Below, in pieces: positions 6,972 to 13,634 of a stretch of DNA of 34,933 nt. Positions within the stretch are counted from its first letter, which is position 1; every line of letters begins with the position of its first letter. Position numbers and translations under genes: made by a program. Source of the stretch: UBA1367 sp040268355 (GTDB lineage: Bacteria > Actinomycetota > Coriobacteriia > Coriobacteriales > Atopobiaceae). Where the stretch lies: assembly GCA_040268355.1 (NCBI GenBank), contig JAWRIT010000028.1:1-34933 (forward strand), read 5' to 3'. Below the pieces are notes generated by a model. That model was not told where the DNA came from. It did not search any database and worked only from the letters and a program-made list of their open reading frames with translations.

Positions 6972-8552
6972 ATGTCCGAGCGTAGCGTCATCGAGCGGCA
7001 TTTCTCGAGACGCCTGCAGGTCACCATGGTGGGCGAGGGTCTGCTGATCGGTGCGGTCGTGGGGGTCATCATCACCTTGTACCGCATGGGGCTCTCGGGT
7101 GCCGAGGGCCTGCTGAGGCGCCTCGTGCCCCTGCTGCGCACGAATGTGGCCCTCTGTTTGGGCTGGTTCGTCATCTTGGTGCTCGCCGCAATTGCCGTCA
7201 CGCGGCTTGTGATGACAGAGCCCGACACACGTGGCTCGGGAATCCCCCAGATTGACGCTGAGGTCGTTGGTCGGCTCGACATGCGCTGGCCGCGCGTCAT
7301 CGTCTGCAAGTTCGCTGAGGGGCTCATCTGCACGATCAGTGGCCTCTCGCTCGGTCGCGAAGGGCCGTCGGTGCAGTTGGGCGGCATGGCCGGCAAGGCC
7401 GTCAGCCGTCTGTTTGGCAAGGATCGCGCCGAGGAGCATCTGCTAGTGACCTGTGGGGCAGCCGCAGGAATGTCGGCGGCGTTTCACGCGCCGCTGACGG
7501 GCGTGCTCTTTGCCCTGGAGGAGATCCATCGTGAGTTCAATGCGCCACTGATCATCTCCGCGATGGCGGCCACGGCCATGGCGGACTTCGTCACCTCACA
7601 TGTGCTCGGCGTGCAGCCGGTGTTGCACTTCGATCTCGTCGACGCGCTTCCGCACATCGACTACGCGCTCGTGCTGCTCATGGGCATCGTGTGCGGGATG
7701 GTGGGGGCCGCGCACAACCGAGGCATGTTCATGGCGCAGGAGACGCTGTTCGCCCGCCTGAGGAAGTGCCTGGGGGAGCATGCGCTCGTCGTTCCGTTCC
7801 TCGTCTCCGGCGTCGTGGCGCTCATGGTGCCCGAGCTGCTCTGCGGTGGCGACGCGATCCTCGCGTACCTTGAGGCTCACCGACAGCTCTCGGTGAGTGT
7901 CGTGCTTGGCCTGCTGGTAGGGAAGTACCTGTTCACAAGCCTGTGCTTTGGGTCTGGTGCGCCAGGCGGCACGTTGTTGCCGCTCGTCATCATGGGCTCG
8001 CTCGTGGGCGCGCTCTTTGGGTTGGGAACGATTGGCGCTGGTGGGGTGCCGTTCTCCTATTTGAACAACTTCATTTTGTTGGGGGTTGCCGGACTATTTG
8101 CGGCATCGGTGCGGGCCCCTGTGACCGCAGTCGTGCTGTGCTTCGAGCTCACGGGGAGCTTGGAGCATCTGCTGGCCGTCACGGCCGTGTCACTCGTGGC
8201 GTTCGTCACGGCTAACCTGTTGAAAGTTGATCCGTTTTACGAACACTTGTTCAATAGGCTTCTGGAACGCCATCCGCTTCCGGACGAGGGCCGCTACGAG
8301 CCCTCGGAGCATAAGAAGCTGCTGCACACCCATGTGGTGGGGGTGGGGAGCCTCGTGGAGGGCAAGACGGTGGCCGACGTTGCTTGGCCGCACAACACGC
8401 TCGTGGTGACGATCGAGCGGGCGGGGCAGCGCGTCATCCCGCGAGGAGACACCTACCTGCAGGCTTTGGACGAACTGCTCGTCATCATGGATGCCGACGG
8501 TGAGCCACAGACACAGGAGATCCTGCACGAGCTCTGTGGCGGCAGAACGTGA
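6972..8552 (+). CDS. ClC-family chloride channel/antiporter with C-terminal TrkA-C domain
   Basis: A polytopic membrane protein of 526 residues from this start. The ClC selectivity motifs are visible: GSGIP (88-92), GREGP (128-132) with the gating glutamate E130, and a GAPGG segment where other members have GxFxP. The last ~75 residues (LLHTHVVGVGSLVEG to the end) form a TrkA-C regulatory domain. GREGP is the chloride-type sequence, so this is not the fluoride-specific ClC-F branch, and no fluoride riboswitch is recognisable upstream. The open frame extends back to 6852, but that start lies inside or before a terminator hairpin. ATG 6972, preceded by AGGGGGA at 6961-6967, is preferred; ATG 6945 is possible. 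The substrate could be chloride or nitrate. Confidence 0.9.
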   Translation: MSERSVIERHFSRRLQVTMVGEGLLIGAVVGVIITLYRMGLSGAEGLLRRLVPLLRTNVALCLGWFVILVLAAIAVTRLVMTEPDTRGSGIPQIDAEVVGRLDMRWPRVIVCKFAEGLICTISGLSLGREGPSVQLGGMAGKAVSRLFGKDRAEEHLLVTCGAAAGMSAAFHAPLTGVLFALEEIHREFNAPLIISAMAATAMADFVTSHVLGVQPVLHFDLVDALPHIDYALVLLMGIVCGMVGAAHNRGMFMAQETLFARLRKCLGEHALVVPFLVSGVVALMVPELLCGGDAILAYLEAHRQLSVSVVLGLLVGKYLFTSLCFGSGAPGGTLLPLVIMGSLVGALFGLGTIGAGGVPFSYLNNFILLGVAGLFAASVRAPVTAVVLCFELTGSLEHLLAVTAVSLVAFVTANLLKVDPFYEHLFNRLLERHPLPDEGRYEPSEHKKLLHTHVVGVGSLVEGKTVADVAWPHNTLVVTIERAGQRVIPRGDTYLQALDELLVIMDADGEPQTQEILHELCGGRT

Positions 8553-8595
8553 GGAGCACGTGAGAGACCTTCCTATGGAGCGAGTCGACGTCTTT

Positions 8596-8634
8596 GGCGC
8601 GGCGCGAGGCGCCCTTGGCGCGTGAGGCGCCTTT
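8596..8634 (+). terminator. Weak terminator-like hairpins after the ClC gene
   Basis: Two GGCGC/GCGCC stem units occur in tandem. The second, 8617-8621 with 8627-8631 around GTGAG, is followed by only TTT. The repeated TTGGCGCG...AGGCGCC pattern makes alternative pairings possible. Confidence 0.35.
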
Positions 8635-8767
8635 GGGGAACGAGGTGGGCGGCTCTGGAGGGGAAGGACCCTGAGTAAGAAGGCCGGATCTCTTGTCTCT
8701 CTATCTACTTTACATAAGATATATTATCGCGGATTTATAGGGGAGTCGCAGGTCATGCGGTGTCGAT

Positions 8768-8927
8768 CTCTCGTGTAGGTTCACCCCACAACCCGCCGTA
8801 TCCGTGGGCACCCGACCACCGCCACCTAAGGCGCCCTTCGACTGTCACTGCCGAGCGACCTTTTGCGTGCCACACCCACTTGATGATTCTCTGCCTGCGA
8901 CCATTGTGGGATGAACCTATACGAGAG
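8768..8927. repeat. 24-bp imperfect inverted repeats bounding a 160-bp unit
   Basis: Positions 8768-8791 (beginning CTCTCGTGTAGGTTC) are the reverse complement of 8904-8927 (beginning TTGTGGGATGAACC) at 22 of 24 positions. They enclose 112 bp without a coding frame of note. I see no clear target-site duplication on the flanks. It could be a MITE-like remnant or a structured RNA with a long closing stem. Confidence 0.6.
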
Positions 8928-9088
8928 CCTGAGCTTTCGGCCATTGCTCCCTGACAGTACGTGACCGTTGCTCCCTAGTGCGGTCTCTGTTCTGGTCGGT
9001 GTGACCGGCAATGCGCCTGTCCATCAATGCGCTCGCCCGTCAGCGGTGTTGCACATACCTTGAATCCACACCTGTTTTAGCGAGGCCA

Positions 9089-9118
9089 CAGGAGCCCGAA
9101 TTTGGGCTTAGAATCCTG
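9089..9118. repeat. Hairpin centred on a GAATTT loop
   Basis: AGCCCGAA (9093-9100) faces TTTGGGCT (9101-9108), a 16-bp dyad with one mismatch. Outside it CAGGA (9089-9093) can pair with TCCTG (9114-9118). No T-tract follows on either strand, so a terminator role is doubtful. Confidence 0.4.
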
Positions 9119-9297
9119 GTTGATGGGTTCTGATACCTTGTTTTGCGGAAATGCGCTCGTATCCTGTCTCACTTTGAAAGGGTTTGTGGCACCTTGCCGC
9201 TCTCCAACACGAGCCACTCCCATGCACAGACGCTGCCAACCCGATGGTAGCGACGCTATGCACAGGAGCGGCTCGCGCATCACTGTTGAGGAACCTT

Positions 9298-9329
9298 GAG
9301 GAACCGTGTCTCGACAGGTCGTGTTCCTC
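9298..9329 (-). terminator. Possible terminator of trxB
   Basis: GAGGAAC/GTTCCTC arms of 7 bp lie 8 nt past the trxB stop on the minus strand. A second GAGGAAC copy at 9288-9294 offers an alternative arm. There is no T-run, so this is weak. Confidence 0.25.
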
Positions 9330-9336
9330 TGACTCC

Positions 9337-10287
9337 TTATCCCTCTACGGGATGGCCAAGGTACGCAGCAACACTAGTGGCGGCGATGGCTCCATCGGCA
9401 GCTGCCGTGACGATCTGGCGCAGCGGCTTCTGACGCACGTCTCCTGCCACGAACAGCCCATCGGTCTTGGTCCCCATCCGCTCGTCGGCGATGACGTACC
9501 CGTTCTCGTCTACCTCGACTAACTCTCCCAACAGCTGGGAGGCCGGAACCCGCCCGACGAACACGAAGACACCAAAAGCACCTGCGTCATAGCGCTCCTG
9601 ATAGGTCTCGCCCGTCGCGTTATCGCGCAAAGTCACGCTCGTCGGCAGCGCCTCTCCCTCAAGGGCCAGAAGACTCGTGAGGTACCGGACGGTGATCTTG
9701 GGGTTCTCCTCCACCTCTCGTGCGACGGCCGCCTGCGCGCGCAGATGGTCCTTGCGCACGATGATGTCGACCTGGTCGGCAAAGCGCGTCAGGAACAGGG
9801 CCTCCTCGCACGCCGAGTTCCCGCCACCGATGACATAGACCTTCTTGCCCCGGTAGAACATGCCGTCACACGTCGCGCAGTACGAGACGCCCTTGCCGGT
9901 GAAGGTGTCCTCGCCCTCAAAGCCCGCCTTGCGCGGGGTCGCGCCACCGCCAGCGATGACCGCCTTTGCCACGAGCGTCTCTGTGGGCGTGCTCACCGAA
10001 AACAGGCCCGTTTCGGGGTCACGTTCGACCTTCTCGACATTGGTGATGACGATCTTGGCGCCGAGTCCCTCCGCCTGCTTCTGCATCGCATCTACCAGGG
10101 TGAAGCCGTCGGTGTTCGGCACACCTGGGTAGTTGTCGATGTCGCTGGTAATGATCACCTGCCCGCCAACGGCCTCCTGCTCAAGCAGGACCGAATCGAG
10201 CAGCGATCGCTGTGCGTAGATGGCGGCGGAAAGACCCGCTGGTCCCCCGCCGATGATGATCACGTCATAGATGTGGGTGTCGCTCAT
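9337..10287 (-). CDS. trxB: Thioredoxin reductase
   Basis: A 316-residue cytosolic flavoprotein that reduces thioredoxin with NAD(P)H. It has the FAD-binding GGGPAG near residues 13-18, the redox-active C137-A-T-C140, a second nucleotide motif GGGNSACEEA (154-163), and the C-terminal GLFVAGDV flavin motif. In E. coli TrxB the NADPH phosphate is held by an H-R-R-x3-R cluster. The matching segment here is I-V-R-K-D-H-L-R, so one His is replaced and one Arg is conservatively changed. Cofactor preference may therefore be shifted. The ATG at 10287 has a strong AGGAGG site. It has its own promoter (10318-10346). It probably also supports ribonucleotide reductase, which NrdR nearby regulates. Confidence 0.94.
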   Translation of the reverse strand: MSDTHIYDVIIIGGGPAGLSAAIYAQRSLLDSVLLEQEAVGGQVIITSDIDNYPGVPNTDGFTLVDAMQKQAEGLGAKIVITNVEKVERDPETGLFSVSTPTETLVAKAVIAGGGATPRKAGFEGEDTFTGKGVSYCATCDGMFYRGKKVYVIGGGNSACEEALFLTRFADQVDIIVRKDHLRAQAAVAREVEENPKITVRYLTSLLALEGEALPTSVTLRDNATGETYQERYDAGAFGVFVFVGRVPASQLLGELVEVDENGYVIADERMGTKTDGLFVAGDVRQKPLRQIVTAAADGAIAATSVAAYLGHPVEG

Positions 10288-10317
10288 GATACCTCCTTCG
10301 TATTTAGTTTGTGCACA

Positions 10318-10346
10318 ATCATATCGTAGCCTATAAATTTATGCAA
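10318..10346 (-). promoter_or_regulatory. Promoter of trxB
   Basis: On the minus strand TTGCAT (10346-10341) and TATGAT (10323-10318) are separated by 17 nt. The -10 matches consensus at 5 of 6 positions, the -35 at 3 of 6. The start codon is about 30 nt downstream of the -10. Confidence 0.6.
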
Positions 10347-10350
10347 CGAT
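10323..10350. promoter_or_regulatory. Dyad overlapping the trxB promoter, possible operator
   Basis: A perfect palindrome ATAAATTTAT (10333-10342) is flanked by ATCGT (10323-10327) and ACGAT (10346-10350), which are also inverted with respect to each other. The dyad covers the -35 and the spacer, where a redox-responsive regulator could bind. The binding protein is unknown. Confidence 0.4.
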
Positions 10351-10443
10351 AAATATGGGTGTTTTGAGTCAAGATCCCGTCAGGGCGTGCGCTCGAACCT
10401 ACGGCCCTGGCAAAGCATGCGACCACGCCGCGGAAGGAGCTTG

Positions 10444-10908
10444 TCAGACACCGCTCGAACCAAAGCCGCCGGCCCCTCGGTCCGTCTCGTCCAGGTCGGC
10501 CACCTCGACGAGCTCGACGATGGGCACCTTCTGGATAACGAGCTGGGCGATGCGGTCCCCTACGTGGATCTCGATGTTCTGGTGGGCATCGAGGTTGACG
10601 GCACAGATCTTGAGCTCGCCGCGATACTGCGCGTCGATCAATCCCGGGGTGTTGGCCATGGATAGGCCCTGTTTGAGCGCCATGCCACTGCGCGGCTGGA
10701 CAAAGCCGGCATAGCCGTCGGGTATGGCCACGGCAAGTCCGGTCGAGATGAGCCGTCGCTCGTGGGGCCGCAGCGTGACGTCCTCGTTCGCCTTCAGATC
10801 AAGGCCCGCATCGCCCGGATAGGCATAACGAGGTAGCTCGACCGCAGGGTCGAGTCGCTTGATCTGGACGGTTATGGAATCGGCCGGCTGCTTGTGGGGG
10901 TTGTTCAT
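10444..10908 (-). CDS. dut: Deoxyuridine 5'-triphosphate nucleotidohydrolase (dUTPase)
   Basis: A 154-residue trimeric enzyme that hydrolyses dUTP to dUMP and pyrophosphate, keeping uracil out of DNA and feeding dTMP synthesis. All five dUTPase motifs are in order: GDAGLDL (32-38), PRSG (72-75), TPGLIDAQYRGEL (87-99), GDRIAQLVI (117-125) and the C-terminal RGAGGFGSSG (144-153). The ATG overlaps the TGA of nrdR as ATGA, so translation is probably coupled to nrdR. Pairing dUTPase with the ribonucleotide reductase repressor makes a small dNTP-supply operon. Confidence 0.96.
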   Translation of the reverse strand: MNNPHKQPADSITVQIKRLDPAVELPRYAYPGDAGLDLKANEDVTLRPHERRLISTGLAVAIPDGYAGFVQPRSGMALKQGLSMANTPGLIDAQYRGELKICAVNLDAHQNIEIHVGDRIAQLVIQKVPIVELVEVADLDETDRGAGGFGSSGV

Positions 10909-11354
10909 GAGGTCAGGCTCCGTAGTTCTTCGTTGAATTCGTCCAGGTCCTTGAAGTCGCGGTACACCGATGCGAAGCGCACGTAGGCGACCTTGTCGAT
11001 GTCGACCAGCCGCTGGAGCACCATCATGCCGAGGTCCTGCGAGGAGAGCTCGCTTTTGCCCTTGTCCCGCAGCTCGCCCTCGATGCCGTTGATGAGCTCG
11101 TCAAGTTGTTCGACCCGCACGTTGCGCTTGACGGTGGCGGTCAACAGCCCCCTCATGAGCTTGGAGCGGTCGAAGGTCTCCTTGCGTCCATCCTTTTTGA
11201 CCACCATGAGCGGCATCTCTTCACGACGTTCGTAGGTGGTGAAACGATAGCCGCATTGCACGCACTCTCTGCGGCGTCGAATTGCGTCATTATTCTCTGA
11301 CGGGCGCGAGTCAACGACCTTGGACTCCTCGCACCCACACGTTGGACAGCGCAT
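10905..11354 (-). CDS. nrdR: Transcriptional repressor NrdR
   Basis: A 149-residue regulator of ribonucleotide reductase genes. It has an N-terminal zinc ribbon (C3, C6, C31, C34, in MRCPTCG and CVQCG) with the basic RRRRE stretch, and an ATP-cone domain (~46-136) that senses ATP/dATP. The frame is open upstream to 11471, but the family always begins MRCP. That ATG (11354) has a strong GGGAGG site, so the shorter start is used. It lies downstream of the LysM gene in the same direction and overlaps dut. The lexA / LysM / nrdR order is the same as Rv2720-Rv2719c-Rv2718c in Mycobacterium tuberculosis. Confidence 0.97.
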   Translation of the reverse strand: MRCPTCGCEESKVVDSRPSENNDAIRRRRECVQCGYRFTTYERREEMPLMVVKKDGRKETFDRSKLMRGLLTATVKRNVRVEQLDELINGIEGELRDKGKSELSSQDLGMMVLQRLVDIDKVAYVRFASVYRDFKDLDEFNEELRSLTS

Positions 11355-11380
11355 CTTCCTCCCTATCTCCGGTACATGCG

Positions 11381-11409
11381 AAGATAGCACAGCTAGACGC
11401 GCCTGTCCC
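11381..11409 (-). promoter_or_regulatory. Promoter of nrdR-dut
   Basis: On the minus strand GGGACA (11409-11404), a 17-nt spacer and TATCTT (11386-11381) preceded by TGC, an extended -10. It sits between the LysM stop and the nrdR ATG, so nrdR-dut can be expressed without the SOS-linked LysM gene. Confidence 0.45.
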
Positions 11410-11470
11410 CCGTAATGGAAATTTGTCCTCATGGGGTGTGCCCGACTGCCAGCTCCGAGTGCCAGAACCA

Positions 11471-11896
11471 TCAGGCATCGCAGGGAATTTCAAGCTGCAT
11501 GCCCACCTGAAGCGCCTCGCCCGTCACGGCATTCGCCTGGCTGATGTGGCCGACAAGCTCTGCCGTGGTGCACCCATCGAGCGGATGGGCCTCGGCGATC
11601 TTCCACAGCGAGTCTCCGGGCATGACAGTGACAACCTGCGTCTGGGTGCCATCGAGCGCCGCTGCGACACGACGGTGGCGCAGGCCGTCAACGAATGACC
11701 ACACAAGGACAAGCGCAAGCGCAACGAGGGTCGCCGAGACCAACGCGCCGATGCCAAAAGATCGTTCTGCCGCACGTGGAGCTGCTGCCGTACGCGGTGC
11801 GGCCCCGCCCTCTATGACTCGCAGTGGCGGCGTGATCGGTCGGTCGTGCGACGGAGCCTCCCAGGCAATGGCCGCTTGGCTATGGACTGCGCTCAT
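11471..11896 (-). CDS. LysM membrane protein, candidate SOS cell-division inhibitor
   Basis: A 141-residue protein with a cytoplasmic N-terminal tail (1-47), one transmembrane helix (~48-69) and a C-terminal LysM domain (~88-138) that would bind peptidoglycan outside the membrane. It is divergent from lexA and upstream of nrdR. This is the position and architecture of YneA in Bacillus, DivS in Corynebacterium (similar position) and Rv2719c in mycobacteria, which delay division during DNA damage. Two LexA-box-like palindromes lie in the shared intergenic region, 106-146 nt from its ATG. GAGAGGAG precedes the start. No convincing -35 is seen; a TATACC at 11930-11925 is a possible -10. Domain call is firm; the division-inhibitor role is inferred from architecture and position. 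Confidence 0.8.
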   Translation of the reverse strand: MSAVHSQAAIAWEAPSHDRPITPPLRVIEGGAAPRTAAAPRAAERSFGIGALVSATLVALALVLVWSFVDGLRHRRVAAALDGTQTQVVTVMPGDSLWKIAEAHPLDGCTTAELVGHISQANAVTGEALQVGMQLEIPCDA

Positions 11897-11967
11897 GTGC
11901 TTCTCCTCTCGTCTGTCTGCCTTAGGTATAAGGGACAGACACGACAGAAATGAGCCGGTGGTTGTTC

Positions 11968-11996
11968 TTGCAATGAACGAACACGCGTACTATACT
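11968..11996 (+). promoter_or_regulatory. Promoter of lexA
   Basis: TTGCAA (11968-11973), 17-nt spacer, TATACT (11991-11996). Transcription would begin near 12003, at the first LexA-like palindrome. Confidence 0.65.
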
Positions 11997-12001
11997 AGGC
12001 T

Positions 12002-12042
12002 CAAACAATTGTTTGGTCAAGAGAAATCAGAACAATTGTTTG
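12002..12042. promoter_or_regulatory. Two LexA-box-like operators
   Basis: CAAACAATTGTTTG (12002-12015) is a perfect palindrome. GAACAATTGTTTG (12030-12042) is a close copy, with centres 27 bp apart. Both fit the Gram-positive pattern GAAC-N4-GTTC loosely (core AATT). They lie just downstream of the lexA -10, so bound LexA would block its own transcription and perhaps the divergent LysM gene. Confidence 0.7.
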
Positions 12043-12067
12043 GATGTTTGTGGAGCGAGGAGGATCT

Positions 12068-12724
12068 ATGGCACGCACTACGTTGAGCAGGCGCCAGACG
12101 GCCATCTATGAGTTCATCTGCAGCTATACCCGCGAGCGTGGGTATCCGCCCTCGGTGCGCGAGATTGGCGCGGCGGTCGGGCTCGCGTCGCCCTCAACGG
12201 TGCACATGCACCTCAAGGTGCTTCAGGAGCGTGGCTACATCCGGCGCGACTCCAAGAAGCCACGTACGATCGAGGTCGTCGCCGAGCAGTCCTCGCAGAC
12301 GGCTGACGCCTCCGGCCTCGTCTCCCCCATCCAGGACCCTGCGTCGAACGTCATGCAGCTTCCGTTGGTCGGACGGGTCGCCGCCGGCACCCCCATTCTG
12401 GCCGAACAGAACGTCGAGGAGCTGCTCTCCCTTCCCACGAGCATCGTGGGGGATTCCAGCTCGTTCATGCTGCGCGTTCGGGGCAACTCCATGATCAACG
12501 CGGGCATCTTCGACGGGGACTACATCGTCGTGAAGGAGCAGCACGATGCCCATGACGGCGAGATCGTCGTGGCTCTGGTCGATGACTCCGCGACGGTGAA
12601 GACCTTCTATCGTGAGAAGGATCGTGTCCGCCTGCAGCCTGAGAATGACACCATGGACCCCATCTACGTGACTAACCCGACCATCCTAGGTCGCGTGACG
12701 GCGCTCGTGCGGTCCATCTCATAG
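12068..12724 (+). CDS. lexA: LexA repressor
   Basis: A 218-residue SOS repressor. The N-terminal winged helix (~1-70) has the recognition helix SPSTVHMHLKVLQERGYI (41-58). The C-terminal S24 peptidase has the Ala-Gly cleavage site at A106-G107 (VGRVAAGTP), catalytic S141 (GNSM) and K178 (ATVKTF). RecA filaments stimulate self-cleavage and release the regulon. An in-frame ATG exists at 12044, but it overlaps the second operator copy. ATG 12068 has GGAGG at 12059-12063 and gives the usual LexA N-terminus. Autoregulation is supported by the two boxes upstream. A DUF1624 membrane gene follows after 22 bp with no terminator. Confidence 0.97.
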   Translation: MARTTLSRRQTAIYEFICSYTRERGYPPSVREIGAAVGLASPSTVHMHLKVLQERGYIRRDSKKPRTIEVVAEQSSQTADASGLVSPIQDPASNVMQLPLVGRVAAGTPILAEQNVEELLSLPTSIVGDSSSFMLRVRGNSMINAGIFDGDYIVVKEQHDAHDGEIVVALVDDSATVKTFYREKDRVRLQPENDTMDPIYVTNPTILGRVTALVRSIS

Positions 12725-12746
12725 CTCTGTGGTTCTTGGGAGATCT

Positions 12747-13544
12747 GTGGGACCAGGGCGTTCGGTGTCAGACCAGAGGTCGCCTCAGCGGGCGTCCGGT
12801 CAGCGCATGGCGCTCTTCGACCTCCTGCGCGGGCTTTCGGTCGTCTCGATGGTTCTGTTCCACCTCTGTTACGACCTCCAGGTTCTCTATGGGGTCTCGC
12901 TTCCGTTCTTTCACGCGCCACTCCAAGACATCTGGAGGGCTTCGATCTCGTGGACCTTTCTGTTCGTGGCCGGATGCATGTGCACCTTTTCACGCGACGC
13001 CGTCAGGCGTGGGCTCCGCTACCTGATCTGTGCGCTGCTGGTGTTCGTCGTCACGGCGGTCGCCTCGGTGGATGCCCCCATCAGCTTTGGGATCATCTTC
13101 TGCATGGGGGCGAGCACGCTGCTCGAGCACGGACTGCAAAGGCTCCAGTGCGCCCCACGCGGCCTTCTGGCGGCCGGCGTCGTGTTCGTGGCCTTTCTGC
13201 TGTTGCAAGGCGTCCCGCAGGGATATCTTGGACTCCCCTCATGGCAGCTTCGCCTTCCGGCGCAGCTCTATGAGACATCCTGGCTCGCCGCGCTCGGCTT
13301 TCCTGGTCCCGGCTTCGTCTCAGGGGACTACTATCCGCTTCTCCCCTACTGCCTCATGTTTTTGTGCGGAGCCGCTTGGGCCCGCCATATGGCTGACAGG
13401 GGCTTCCCGTCCTGGTTCTCTACCGTTGCGTGTGCGCCGCTGGAATGGGTGGGAACGCACTCGCTCGGCATCTACCTGGCGCACCAGCCCGTGCTGCTCG
13501 GGATATGCGAGGTCCTGCGGCGCGCGGCGGCGCTTTCGGGATAG
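12747..13544 (+). CDS. DUF1624 / heparan-alpha-glucosaminide N-acetyltransferase-like membrane protein
   Basis: A 265-residue multi-pass membrane protein. After ~20 polar residues comes MALFDLLRGLSVVSMVLFHLCYDL (21-44), which matches the start of the DUF1624/HGSNAT catalytic domain (Arg-Gly then His and Asp in the first helix). The remainder has about seven hydrophobic helices, ending in a GIYLAHQPVLL segment seen in related acyltransferases. The family is thought to move acyl groups across membranes onto sugars; the substrate here is unknown. The GTG at 12747 has GGGAG at 12738-12742 and is favoured; GTG 12729 and ATG 12807 are alternatives. It is 22 bp after lexA on the same strand, so it may be transcribed with the SOS repressor. 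Confidence 0.75.
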   Translation: MGPGRSVSDQRSPQRASGQRMALFDLLRGLSVVSMVLFHLCYDLQVLYGVSLPFFHAPLQDIWRASISWTFLFVAGCMCTFSRDAVRRGLRYLICALLVFVVTAVASVDAPISFGIIFCMGASTLLEHGLQRLQCAPRGLLAAGVVFVAFLLLQGVPQGYLGLPSWQLRLPAQLYETSWLAALGFPGPGFVSGDYYPLLPYCLMFLCGAAWARHMADRGFPSWFSTVACAPLEWVGTHSLGIYLAHQPVLLGICEVLRRAAALSG

Positions 13545-13634
13545 GCCCAGGTCCGAGCGAGCGGGCCCTCAGATCGCGCCCCGCCTCTCCCGCCAAGCCT
13601 TCGACCGTCCGTCCCCTCGCCCCGACCTGTCGTC

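Larger units (their letters stand above)
8553..9336. other. Long non-coding stretch with repeats
   Basis: This 784-bp stretch lies between ClC and trxB. Open frames here are short (under ~115 residues) and show no recognisable family. It contains: terminator-like hairpins (8596-8634); an AT-rich patch at 8705-8740, unlike the surrounding GC-rich DNA; a 24-bp inverted repeat pair (8768-8791 and 8904-8927); a direct repeat of CCRTTGCTCCCT (8941-8952 and 8965-8976, 24 nt apart); a hairpin at 9089-9118; and a repeated GAGGAAC (9288-9304) that can pair with GTTCCTC (9323-9329) at the 3' end of trxB. The overall look is of decayed or mobile-element-derived DNA. Confidence 0.5.

Noticed and set aside
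8760..8954. Small protein of 64 residues between ClC and trxB
   Set aside because: It runs through both inverted-repeat arms, lacks a ribosome binding site and has no recognisable features.
10381..10409. Terminator after dut (CAGGGC/GCCCTG)
   Set aside because: The stem is only 6 bp, the loop is large and no T-run follows.
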